Source of the DNA: Aplidium turbinatum
Lineage: Eukaryota; Chordata; Ascidiacea; Aplousobranchia; Polyclinidae
Length of the DNA stretch: 64,000 bases
Reading direction: 5' to 3'
NCBI GenBank assembly: GCA_918807975.1
Contig: OU964923.1
Coordinates: 19,449,235 to 19,513,234, forward strand
This document shows positions 12,276 through 26,394 of this stretch, piece by piece; position 1 is the first letter of the stretch; every line of letters starts with the position of its first letter. The notes below the pieces were generated by a model. It saw nothing but the letters and a program-made list of their open reading frames with translations. It had not been told where the DNA came from and did no database searches. A program made the translations under genes and the position numbers.

Positions 12276-12567
12276 ATTACTCACATTTGAAAAGACATAA
12301 AAAATAGGGCTGTAGGCAACTCAAATTAAAAATTGACTAAAAAATCCACTTTGTGTCAAAATTTAGTTAAAAAATAAATAAATAAAAAAAGTAACGCTTC
12401 CGGGTAGTATCAAACTCATTCCCTCTTAAATAGCAAGCGGAGAAATATGATACGTGCCACGGATTGGGTTGAATAAAGTTGTCGAATTTAGAACTTATAT
12501 AGGCGCTTCTCGTCTTTTGCTTTAAAAGAGAAAAAGAAAAAAATTGCCTACATAGTGACGTCATGAC
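12276..12567 (-). repeat. GGCAGTGGC repeat, inverted copy, inner part
   Basis: This is the reverse complement of the repeat at 9750-10095, running from its inner end (CATTTGAAAAGACATAAAAA) to the point where a TAGGGTGG element inserted at 12568. The remaining outer part is at 15397-15450, ending CCGGTCAAATAGCCACTGCC. The TATA-like word lies at 12494-12501. Confidence 0.75.
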
Positions 12568-15388
12568 TAGGGTGGTTTGAAAAATATTTTTTTGCAATTT
12601 TAGCATGGGGGGGTTCTGAATACCTGGCAAACCTTTAAAAAATAATATTTACACAACTTTTTTTGGTAGGTCCCAAAACCCAGCCACCTACCCCCAATAA
12701 AGATCACAACAGGTCAAATTTAGTAAAAAATCCTCTAACTTGCTCACCACTCATAGTAGAAATTCAGTTTTGGTGTCAAAAGATGCAGAATACCTATGTT
12801 TGTGTGTATCATAAATAGAACTTTTTCTCTAAATGCATTAGTTTTTGCAATAATTGAAAAAAATGCATTTTTAGGGTATTTGGGTCAATGGGTCATTCCA
12901 TGCCAAACGTCCTCAAAATCAGAAAGTTCCCAGTTTGACCCACTTCGATTTTGCTCTAACTAGGTCAACATGTTATTTGGCATGATATAGCCATGCATTA
13001 CAAATTTCAGCTCAATACCTATCTATTATAGTTTTGGAAATATGATGCTTTAAAGTTTTAGGTTTCCCCTAAACTTTTCCGCATTTGTTTTTTTGGACCA
13101 TTTTCAATTAACCATATCTTTTGCTCCAAAGGTTATATATAAATAAAGTTTATGTTTTGTAAAATGGTTCACTCTTAGTTATATTACATGATTGCATTGT
13201 CAAAATGCAATCAATTTGCAGTATAGGCTACTGGAATAATCAAGCCTCAAAGTAGGCCTCTTCTTCACCAAAGACAAATTTTGTGCCATATTTGGAAGTC
13301 TGTAACTTTTTTATGAAAAGCAGGATGGTTATTATATTTATCATGAATGTTCTTTCTCTACCAGATAACAACTTTACCGAGTTTGATAAGTAACACTACA
13401 TTTATTGGAAAGTTACAATGCATCAAAATATGCACCCAAAGCAAAAAATCCAAAATAACGCCATCTTGTGGTGTAAAAACAACCCTGTAAAAAAGTGTTG
13501 ACAAAACAATCTTTTTTACCTTTTGAAGAACATTACCTAAGGATGAAGAATCAAGGAATATGAGTAGCCTACACTGCAAGGATAGTTTTTAATAGTTTTT
13601 AATTAGTTTTTAATACCCCGTAACCGCTGTGGCGTGGTGGCAGCCACCCCGTTTAGGTTACATTACTTACTGCAAATAAATGTAATTTGAACGGACGTTT
13701 AAATCTTTTTTTGATCATTGGTTTTCGCTTCAAGTCAACGTAAAGCAAGAGGTGAACCAATACAGTATTGCGAAGAAAATGATTGTTTTTGTCACAAGCA
13801 TGATACTCGCGTAACATCAAGCAAGCTACGTGAAGATTACGCAACACGTGGCTACGAGTTTTTTCCTTGTTGTTGTTGCGATCGTTTTATTTGTTACTTG
13901 TCATAAGTCATTGTTACATTTGTTAGGTTTACAATGTGATTTATTAATCAATAAAATACGACCTTTCCCTTGCCTCCCTCAAAAATCTCTTTTGAAAATT
14001 TTTAAACTGCTTATAATATCGCTATAAATTATGCCAGCTTTAAAATACTTGGAAATAAAATTATCTCGATGATTGATAGCTCCACCCCCTAAATGAAAAT
14101 CTATTTTCAAATTTCATTAAAAAAATGCAATTTTCGAAACTTTTTGAGTTTTATTTAAAAAGTACACTTAATAAAGTAGCAGTTTTAATGTTCTGCAAAT
14201 TTACACGTTTACATGATTCTATTCGAGGAAAGCTGCACCCCCTGCCAATTCCCAATAATAAAAGCAACCTTTTTCAATTAGCCTACTCAACATTTTGCAT
14301 TTTGAATTATTTTCCAATTTCAATTGGAGTGTACTGTCATCTACTTCATGCAGTAATATTGCGTCACCGTGTCAATGCGTGACAAACTGCGAGGCGGGAA
14401 TTTATTGATCTGACACAGGAGTTGCTTGTTACATCATAGAAAAAATTACGAAAAGTCGTCCAGTAAAAGTTTTCGCCGACATTCCAGTTTTATTCAGCTT
14501 AAAGATGCCACCGAAAAAGCGTTCAAAATTGCAGCCCTCCATTGAGTCATTTTTTGTTGCGTCTACCGTCTAGTCAGGATTTCAGCCAGCATGAAAGTGA
14601 CCAAACGCCTGAACGAAACGAAAGTGTGCCACTGCCAAAAGGCGTTAGCATTATCAGGGAGGTGGAAGAGCCGAGCACGATAATCGCTGTTGAAGGGAGG
14701 AGCTATCAAAAATCGTGGGAGAGCGAATTCCCGTGGCAAGAATACGATAGATGCAAAGATAGAGCATTCTGTCCGATTTGCAACTATGTCGCAACTGCTT
14801 GATCTATTTGCAAGCAATGAAACCATTTCATTAATGCGTCCAAACGTGGTCTGCATTGTGAAAATATACTTATCGTTGCCTTCCACCACCTGCGAAGCGA
14901 TCGTTTAGTGCACTCAGGCGCATAAAAACCTACTTGCGATCTACCATGACACAACAGCGATTGAACCACGTCCTAATTTTAAATGTTTATCAAGCTGAAG
15001 CTTCACTGTTACAACTTGACCAGTTGATTAACAGTTGGATTGACAGAGCTGCTGTTCGCAAAAATACTTTTGTCAAATGATAAGTGTCAGAGCAGCAACG
15101 TAACAATAAAATTCACGACATACCTCCTGTGCTTTGTTTTAAAGTTGCTTTGTAAATTATCGAGCTACAAATCAGGTGTGAAAAGACAATTGCATCTACG
15201 AAATACGCTTAGTAAAAATCAAACAAAAACATGCAGTTTGAAGGTTTTTAGGTTGCCATATTGTGCTATCCACCACCCCGTGCAAAAATAAAAGTCGGCG
15301 CCTATGAATACTATTTTTTAAAGGTTTGCCAAGTTTTCAGAACCCCCCACATTGAAATTGCAAAAAAAATATTTTTCAAACCACCCTA
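12568..15388 (+). mobile_element. TAGGGTGG-ended DNA transposon, 2.8 kb
   Basis: The ends are exact inverted repeats for about 30 bases: TAGGGTGGTTTGAAAAATAT at 12568 and its complement at 15388. The flanks are GTCATGAC (12560-12567) and GTCATGTC (15389-15396), an 8-base duplication with one mismatch. The insertion splits the inverted GGCAGTGGC repeat, and the uninterrupted target can be read in the sister copies near 9553. The 5' half has no recognisable gene; a hAT-like N-terminus is encoded at 14505-14802. The short TIR and 8-base TSD fit hAT. An additional ~3.9-kb element with similar outer bases is at 53217-57114. Confidence 0.85.
14505..14802 (+). pseudogene. hAT transposase N-terminus, frameshifted
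   Basis: ATG at 14505 starts MPPKKRSKLQPSIESFF, with a basic stretch followed by QPSIESFF, which fits the PCNA-interacting consensus QxxIxxFF. That frame stops about 20 codons in. The neighbouring frame then continues through SYQKSWESEFPWQEYDRCKD and FCPIC, the signature of the TTF/BED-like zinc finger at the start of ZNF862-type hAT transposases, and stops at 14802. Downstream sequence lacks the catalytic core, so this is a 5' remnant inside a non-autonomous element. Assignment rests on motif recognition. Confidence 0.65.
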
Positions 15389-15396
15389 GTCATGTC

Positions 15397-15560
15397 CGGT
15401 TAAATAGTGTTTCAGATTCTAAGACCGGCGCCGGTCAAATAGCCACTGCCTTCTTTTTTTTAACTAAATTTTAACCCGAAGTGACTCAATCGTTAGACTG
15501 CTGCATTTTTGTGGTCAGTTTATAATTTCAGTTGCAACCCAATTCATACTACAGCTTTTT
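15397..15560. repeat. Outer end of inverted repeat plus a + tail
   Basis: 15397-15450 completes the inverted GGCAGTGGC repeat. Directly after it, 15451-15545 is the AT-rich tail of the same repeat family in + orientation (AACCCGAAGTGACTCAATCG). The abutting copies in opposite orientation show that at least two composites lie back to back here. Confidence 0.6.
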
Positions 15561-15563
15561 AAA

Positions 15564-17280
15564 CAGGCCTCATTTGTACTTTTTTCCGGCGGTCAAGGTA
15601 AGCATGTCCTACCGGACTGGCCCTTTCAGCAGACATTTAATAATTTTAATATCTCAACCGGACATATTTTTGCGTGTAGATTTTGCACAAAATCACACTA
15701 TCAGTATTGTGTAGTCGTGTTTGTAGAAGAAGATTTTCTACAACAGAATAACTCTGCAATGGTTGATGGCTTAATTAACCGACCCTGCAGTATACTGGAG
15801 CAGATTGCTTGCAAATAAATCAGTGTGTTAATGACAGTCGTGTAATGACGCAATAAATACAATTGAAAACAACAATCCAAATTTCCTTATTACAAAAGGA
15901 ACTACGATCACTTATTTCGTGGTTTTCGCATTATAGAATCATTGTGCCAAGCTATTACTGCCGGCACGGGGTCGTAAATCTCCAGCTCAGAATCGTCTAG
16001 ACCAGGAGTGGGCAAACTACGGGCCGCATGCGGCCCGTAAGACCATTTTATGCGGCCCGCCGGCACTAGCAGAAACTCCTACTCATCACTTATTGTTTTA
16101 ATTATAACTGGTAACTACAGGTTTTGTCACTTTCCTTTGCTGAAAGAAGCAAACATTTCTGGTGAACTTGCAGCAAAGTATAAAGTTCAGTTGGATACTT
16201 TGGCTATCGAATTTGGCAGAAGGTTCCAAAGGTCCTGGAACCGCAATTTAATATGCTCAGCTCTCCATTCACTACAGAAGTTTATTCGGTTCCTGAGGAT
16301 TTACAGCTGTAACTGCTGGACTTGCAAGCAAATAATGACTTGAAAGAGAAGTTTAAGTCAGATTCACTGCCTGACTTTTACAAGTCATTGTCTGACGATT
16401 TGTTTCCAAACTTAAAAAACTTTGCTGCTAAGTTTTTGACACTGTTTGGATCCACATACATATGCAAACAAGCATTTTCTTGTTTAAAAATAAACAAGTC
16501 GAAGAACAGGTCTTTGCTGACAGACACCAACTTGCATGATGGAACAGTTGCACAAGTCTCATTAACTTTTGTGAAGATGATAACATAGCTTTAAACGTCA
16601 CTGAGTGTGAAATACAAATATTGTGTTTAATATGAATATGCGTTTATTTACACACCGGGTAAATTTTCCTACTTTGTAATGAGAGTGTGCGGCCCCCCGG
16701 CTGCAACATTTTTTCAAATGTGGCCCTCAATACAAAAAGTTTGCCCACCCCTGGTCTAGACAAATGCGCATTAGTGACTCAATAGTGTCAGCCCTCAAGG
16801 ATGTACGCCAATCACCCAATATTCTTTTCAGCAAAGAAAAACACCTCTCAACATGTGAGGAAGATGATGGCAGTGTTAGTGTTAATTTCTATCTAATGGT
16901 GTGAGACGAATGTGTCTAACACCCTCCCTTCCGTGCAGAAGTTCTATTTCTATCTAATGGTGTCATTCTGTGCAGAAATTCTATTTCTATCAGTATCAGC
17001 GTGAATAAGGTCACCACATTCGCCTAAGCACGTGCGGAACCCAGCTGAGACTTGCTTCTCTGTGACGTTTCTTTTTAACAAACGATCAATGTAACGCAAT
17101 AATCCTCATTGTTAAAATTAGAATATATATATATATCCTGCCGAAAAGTTCAGAAAACTTTATTTCAAGGCAACATTGCAAGGTGTTGAAATGATGTAAA
17201 AATGGCTACTTTTGCCATCAGCTCGTTAACCACACTACTCTAATGTGATCTTTAAAGCAATTGCCGGTACTATTATTGTT
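15564..17280 (-). mobile_element. hAT element with CAGGCCTC end, second copy
   Basis: The segment matches 11306-11960 from its CAGGCCTC start through the AACGATCAATGTAACGCAAT region, with additional internal DNA (for example 15680-15810 and 16797-16980) that is missing from the first copy. The far end is lost; sequence passes into a LINE piece at about 17283. A different hAT interrupts it at 16013-16753. The first copy supplies the uninterrupted sequence, AGCCAAATGCGCATTAG, near 11595. Confidence 0.75.
16013..16753 (+). mobile_element. hAT element, GTF2IRD2/FAM200-like transposase piece
   Basis: The ends CAGGAGTGGGCAAAC and GTTTGCCCACCCCTG are inverted repeats. The 8-base duplication GTCTAGAC is perfect (16005-16012 and 16754-16761). 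The + strand carries pieces of a hAT transposase: LPDFYKSLSDDLFPNLKNFA, then FGSTYICKQAFSCLK, then MNKSK-like and RSLLTDTNLHD, corresponding to the C-terminal dimerisation region of the ZBED/FAM200/GTF2IRD2 group. In that family the motif is usually FGSTYxCExxFSxMK. An upstream piece at ~16140-16300 is in other frames. The element is internally deleted and inactive. Confidence 0.9.
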
Positions 17281-17282
17281 TC

Positions 17283-17700
17283 AGCTGTGCCGTTCGGCAA
17301 ACATGGTCACATTCTCTTTTGACAAACGGAAAATTACCGAGAGAAATTCTCAAATTCCAACAAATTAAGAAAACTCTTAACTGTATTACAACAAGTGAAC
17401 AACAAGTGAAGGATGAATTTAAAAAAAATCGGACTGAAGGAGGAAGATGCAAGGGACAGGGTGAAATGGAGAAAAGGGATAAAAACAATTGCTGCGCGGA
17501 AACAATCGGCCACCCCCACTAGTGGGGAACAAACCGACGATGGATTATGATGATGATGTATTACTCATATTTGAAAAGACATAAAAAATTGGGCTGTGGG
17601 CTACTGAAATTAAAAATTGACCACAAAAATGCAGCGGCCTAACGATTGAGTCACTTCGGCTCAAAATTTAGTTTAAGAAAAAGAACGCTTCCGGGTAGTA
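17283..17700. repeat. LINE piece and inverted tail of the GGCAGTGGC repeat
   Basis: 17283-17400 matches the LINE piece at 12178 in the same orientation (CGGCAAACATGGTCACATTC). 17570-17700 is the inverted tail and inner head of the GGCAGTGGC family, ending GCTTCCGGGTAGTAT. Together with the + tail at 15451 this forms a second composite, about 2.2 kb, with the same arrangement as the 9.4-15.4 kb one. The interval 17400-17565 (GAGGAAGATGCAAGGGACAG) is not explained by the other copies. Confidence 0.55.
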
Positions 17701-17844
17701 TGTGGAGTTGTGCCTCCTAGTAGCACGGCCAATAGGAGGCACAACTCCCCAAACCCAGTTTTGTTGTTGTATTTTGCAAATTTGTCAGGGATCTAGACAC
17801 CCCTTTTTTTGAATTTAAAAAAAAGTTTTTTTTACTCCACCCTA
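17701..17844. mobile_element. Possible truncated TAGGGTGG-family MITE
   Basis: The right end reads TTTTTACTCCACCCTA, the same terminal bases as the element ending at 57114. The left side starts GTGGAGTTGTGCCTCCTA and contains a hairpin (GGAGTTGTGCCTCCTA with TAGGAGGCACAACTCC). A matching left terminus is not seen, so boundaries are uncertain. Confidence 0.35.
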
Positions 17845-17998
17845 ATGCTAATGAGCAAAGGGAGGTGCAACAGTATTGATAATGATATGTTTATGTCACT
17901 GTAACTGCACCTACCATACTTTCTTTTGCTTGATTCACTGCAATGCTTTGTTGAGTGGCTTCAATGTTAGAATGGTGTATCAGCTAAGTGAGAACGAG

Positions 17999-18103
17999 TG
18001 CAACCTAGTTCGTACCCTGAACACTGAACAGTTCGTACCCTGAAAAGATCAAGAGAAAAAATTAAAAAACCGAAGTCGCACTGAGGGTACGAACTAGGTT
18101 GCA
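17999..18103. mobile_element. Small palindromic MITE upstream of PPIB-A
   Basis: TGCAACCTAGTTCGTACCCT at 17999-18018 is the exact reverse complement of 18084-18103. A second GTTCGTACCCTGAA word occurs inside. AGTGAGAAC occurs on both sides, a few bases outside each arm, and could be a displaced target duplication. It lies less than 100 bases upstream of the first recognisable PPIB-A exon. Confidence 0.7.
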
Positions 18104-18191
18104 TCCAGTGAGAACCACTAGTGCATTGATTGTTGATTACCTTTTATAAGTATCTATAAACTGCCCTTATTCATTGGTTGTTATGTATCAG

Positions 18192-19540
<1,349 letters not shown>

Positions 19541-19695
19541 GGTTTTAGTAAACTCTGCTGCATGGTACAACTTGTGACAGTACAAAAAGTCCGAAAGACT
19601 GTTATGTGGCCTAAATGTGCAATAATGCACAATATCCTTTTAAAGTATGCCTCTTTTTACCAAAGAAAGTATTAGGTGAGAAATTGTCACTACAG

Positions 19696-19701
19696 AATAA
19701 A
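19696..19701 (+). promoter_or_regulatory. Candidate poly(A) signal, PPIB-A
   Basis: AATAAA occurs 156 bases after the PPIB-A stop codon. It is the first canonical hexamer downstream. Use is not proven. Confidence 0.4.
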
Positions 19702-21007
19702 AAACTTTTGCAAGCTATAATATATTGTCATGAATTCTGGGCTTCAATGAAAATACGCAAATTATTATCACTTGTAGAAGATAACAACAAGCATAGAATT
19801 GCAGTATTTGTTGACGTGTGTATTGCAAGTCACATATTTTGTTCCATATTTTAAAAATCTTACATTTGAAAATGGTATATAATATACATTGTCTATTTTA
19901 GCTAAGCTGGAAATTTAATGCACGTTTAAAATAATATGCAAACAGCGTTAATGTGATGTTTCATTGTTTAAATTTTTAAGCAATCATGATGTTTTGCATG
20001 GCATGGCATATTAGCCACGTCTTGCTTAGTCACTTTGTTTCCAAAAACTGAACTTAGTGAAATGGTGTTTTTGTGTGCCAAATGAGTTTCAATAATAATA
20101 TTTTGATAGAATATTCAAATATCAATGCGAGATTAATACAAACAAGAAGCGAGAATATTTTGCTCGCATCTAATTGTATATTTGCAGGTAAATTCGACAT
20201 AGTATTGGTTTGAAAGTAATTAATTTTTCCAGATATTTTTTTTATGGATGTGTTTCCGGTGTTTGTAGCATCGAGTGTAGTATTTTGTTCTCATTACCTA
20301 AAACTATTATTGTATATAGACTGAATCGGGGTTGTTTTTTTTCGCTGAGACTTTTCGGTCATTTGTCCGAAATAACTTGAAAAAGTTCGGTCAGTTTTTC
20401 TGATGAAAATATTTCCTTTCAAGTAGCTGATACAAATCAAAATTTGCACTTCCTTTTTTGGACATTTTGACCGAATTGACTATATTTTTTTCGGACATTT
20501 GGCTAAAAAAATCGGTCAATGATTGATAAATGACCGAAAACAAACCAGAACTGAATGCTTTGTGTTAGCTAAATATACTTGGTTGTGCTTTTTCAGTTAA
20601 ACAACATCATGCAATGCTGGTTTGACCAACACTAACAAAATTAATCATAGACATTGACGTTGAATTGCGATTGTATGAAACTTATGTTATACCCCAATTG
20701 GAAATTGCAAAACGCAAAATCTTTTGCTCCTGAAAACAAAAACTATTTTTCTTTGGACAATAGATGTGCCTGACTCGTATTCTTGATGCGTGGCATAACC
20801 TGTAATGTTGGTTTAAGAATTCTTCATTTGTTGCCGCTAGAAATGTTTTAAATTGCATTTTTGTTCCTTTACGTTGAATGGTTCAGAGCATACAAAGTTT
20901 TTTTTTAAAGCACCAGCACTATTGTTGTGGAGATAGCGATCAATCATGATACCCTGATGCCTACCTATATTATGCAGCATTTTATACTATTTTTAAGTTT
21001 GTTAGAT
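19702..21007. other. Spacer between PPIB genes; one diffuse inverted repeat
   Basis: No exon was recognised. At about 20356-20545 the words TTTTCGGTCATTTGTCCGA and TCGGACATTTGG / AAATGACCGAAAAC face each other, suggesting a decayed ~190-base inverted-repeat element. The rest is AT-rich without structure that I can support. Confidence 0.4.
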
Positions 21008-21418
21008 CATGGCCACCTAAAGATACGGCCTGATTTGTCACATTTTGCAGAAATTTCCAAGTTTTTCTAACTTTGGGCGAACGTTTAAATAAATTTTTCT
21101 AAAAACTATATTTTTACGCTTTCTTTATTCTTTTCCCCAGATGACAGAATTGGTTTTAACATCCTCACATGTTGAAAAACAAAGAAAGTTTGAGTTTGTA
21201 GATTTTAGTCAGACTGTTAAGTTTCAATAACAGTCTGATTTTGCGTTTTTCCACTTACTTTTTCTCATTTGCTACTGCTTCCCCAAGGCAACAAAAACTT
21301 TTTTTGTCATTAGGAAATCGCAAAAAGTAAAAACATCTCAAAAAATGTCAGTCAAGCAGTAGCTGTAATCAAAATCTGCAAAATGTGACAAATCAGGCCG
21401 CATCTCCAGGTGGCCATG
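21008..21418. mobile_element. MITE with CATGGCCACC ends
   Basis: CATGGCCACCTAAAGATACG... at 21008 and its complement ending CAGGTGGCCATG at 21418 form inverted repeats of about 45 bases, including GATTTGTCACATTTTGCAGA. The flanks GTTAGAT and GTTATAT may be a diverged duplication. An internal hairpin (CAGACTGTTA / TAACAGTCTG) lies at ~21215-21240. One end of a related copy is at 38756-38822 inside a CCDC87 intron. Confidence 0.75.
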
Positions 21419-21775
21419 GTTATATTAATCATGAAATTATTGCTTCTTAGGTTACTGATGGGTGTTGAGGAAAACTTTATTGCAACTCCTACCTCTGTAG
21501 GAAAATTCATGTATTAGCCTATGTTTTTAAACGTTCCGTCAACCAGAAATGTTCCGGTTTATTGTGAATATTTTGCTTGCTTTGACAATTTCACTCATAA
21601 ACAAGAAAATCGAACTCGTCTATTGTTTAAAATTTATCGGAGATTTCTCGTTTTCTTGTTAATCGTTAACAAAATATTTTTTTAGTTTGCCTACAAAAGT
21701 GCTTTCGATGTGTCTACCCGACACCATAACTAACGCTGATATCGCGGTGTGTTGCAGATAGGTTAGGATTTATTT

Positions 21776-24427
<2,652 letters not shown>

Positions 24428-24926
24428 ACCGCGGAAGGAAACTAGAGCAATATTTCCGCTAAGGAGACAAGTTATTGAAAGAAACAAATGTACTTGACAA
24501 CTTTACAACAAAGACCAACATTTCCAAGAAATTTGACAGCATTGTTCACATGCTTTCACCACCGGAGTATTTTTTATACAGTTCCTATGATAATGCATTC
24601 CTGTTCATGAACAATTACTTCTTGTACGATTCATTGGTACTATTTAAAAAAAAATGAAACCGCCTTTCAAGTGGAAAATAATCTGTAGTCACTGTTAACA
24701 ATTTATTCTTTGTTGATACTTGTTTGAAAATTATTTTTTCTGGGATTATGCTATTTCGATCTAGTCTAAACTGTTAAGATGTAATAACTCTTTAGCATGG
24801 ACAATTCGATTATATTTTCTTAACAGTGAAGTGAAGCATGTTTTTGATTTCATAACCTTTCTAATGGTAGAAACTTCTCATCAGCGAGTAGTGAATTTTG
24901 CTTTTGAAGCGTTATCGTTGAATGGA

Positions 24927-24932
24927 AATAAA
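24927..24932 (+). promoter_or_regulatory. Candidate poly(A) signal, PPIB-B
   Basis: AATAAA lies 500 bases after the PPIB-B stop and is followed within 30 bases by a GT/T-rich stretch (TTTGTTTTATTGG), a usual context for cleavage. The intervening DNA would be the 3' UTR. Confidence 0.5.
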
Positions 24933-24995
24933 ACATGGAAAACAAATTTGTTTTATTGGCTGCCTCGCCTTATCGCATTGTTTCTTTGAAATGAC

Positions 24996-25317
24996 ATTTT
25001 TTTGATTGATTGATTTGAATTTTTATCCTCGGACTGGGAAAGCTCTGCTTCTTGCAGAGCTTAATCCTGGCAGTTTCGCATACTTGAGGCTTTGAATCAC
25101 TGACGCAGGCCCGGTCACCGAGATTGACAGTGAAGTTTCCGATTGTTGAATTCTTGTTACCGGGGAACTATTCCATCCATTAGATGCCGCTGAATGGAGA
25201 GCAGTCCTTAACGTGCGTTGCTCAAGCGCACACCCCGAGAGTCGAACCAGCGCCGCTTGATCTTGAAGCTTCTTCGTTCCAGAAGTGACGCGCTAACCAA
25301 TTGAGCTATCGGGGCTC
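24996..25317 (-). mobile_element. tRNA-derived SINE, family 1, full-length
   Basis: Read on the minus strand from 25317, the head resembles a tRNA: GAGCCCCGATAGCTCAATTG, an A-box (TAGCTCAATTGGTTAGCG) and a B-box (GGTTCGACTCTCGGGG), separated by an insertion where the anticodon arm would be. A ~190-base body and a (GATT)n-like tail ending near 24996 follow. It is not a functional tRNA because the arms do not fold. Other copies lie at 36691-36977, about 25660-26090 (interrupted) and 52985-53190. Confidence 0.85.
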
Positions 25318-25659
25318 AATTGTTTCTAAACTCTCCACCATGCTTCTCAGCAAGAACACAGTTTCCCTCAAAATACGTTTTAATGCTAATATGACGTTTC
25401 ATAATTGTTTGGCTGCATTCAGTATCTACATTTTACTTCAAATATTAAAATGTTTGTCCCCCCCCCCCCCCTCAAATATTTTTCGGGTTACCTGCAGTAC
25501 GCGTGAAGTTTATTGATAGGATTGTGACCGCTATTTCACTCAAGCTCCTTTTTGGGATAAAATATGAATTTATTTGTCGAGATAGAATGGATACAGAAAA
25601 ATTTACGTAAAAATAACGTTTAGGCCTACATCACCTGATTAGATGGCTCTTTTGTATAC

Positions 25660-26090
25660 CTAAGGAAGTTTTCAGCGGAGAGGATTTTTCGTAAATAGAA
25701 TAATTCCCCTTTTTCAACTAGGGCCCGATTAACCACGAGGCACCCTGGTTTTTGGGACCCCCACTTTTTTTTATTACATTAGTGGCATAGGTAGTGAAAG
25801 TTGTGTCAGTGAGTGTCACGGTTGTTATTTTTGAGTAACGATTTTGCAGTAACAGTTGAGCACTCCTGCTCTGCATCGAAAGCGATTGCCAATAGGGGCC
25901 CTTAAGCTTAGCTGTGTCTCTGGCCCCTGTGAGCCTTAATCAGGCCCTGATTTCAACAATCTGAAAACTTCACTCTGCCTATCTCGGTTACCGCTTACCG
26001 GCCATGCGTCAAAAGCCTCTACGTTTGCGAAACTACCAGGAATAACCTGTCAAGGCTTTGTCAGTCCGAACTCTGAAGATATAGATTCAA
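25660..26090 (+). mobile_element. SINE family 1 fragment, interrupted by a MITE
   Basis: Body sequence of SINE family 1 in + orientation: the left part AATAATTCCCCTTTTTCAAC (to 25718) and the right part TTTCAACAATCTGAAAACTTC onward (25951 to about 26080, through GCGAAACTACCAGGAATAA) match consecutive segments of the 24996-25317 copy. The tRNA-like head is missing. A 231-base hAT MITE separates the two parts. Confidence 0.75.
25719..25949. mobile_element. hAT-type MITE inside SINE
   Basis: The ends TAGGGCCCGATTAA and TTAATCAGGCCCTG are inverted repeats. The flanks TTTTCAAC (25711-25718) and ATTTCAAC (25950-25957) are an 8-base duplication with one mismatch, lying within SINE family 1 body sequence. 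No coding capacity. Confidence 0.85.
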
Positions 26091-26394
26091 AACCAAAGTA
26101 GACTAACTTTCCAATTGACGTTGATCTAAGAGCGTGCGTAACTTCATCTTGAGTTTTTACAATAAGACTTCAGCAAGAAGACTCTTCACTCTATCAAATC
26201 CGGGTTTTCTAGGACTTTACTAAAGTTTCGGTCTCAAGTCTGCAAAACTTCCATAATTAAGCTCTTAAAAAACTTTTTCAATTCGAGAATAAATCTCACA
26301 ATCAATTGCTTTCCCACCGTCTGTCTTTTCACCATTGATAGACTTTGGGCATAGATGTTTCCGCACTATTTTGCTTGAGATGTTCTTTGTTGTT

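Noticed and set aside
25236-25317. Possible tRNA gene on the minus strand
   Set aside because: A- and B-boxes are present but the arms do not pair and an insertion disrupts the anticodon region; it continues into a SINE body repeated elsewhere.
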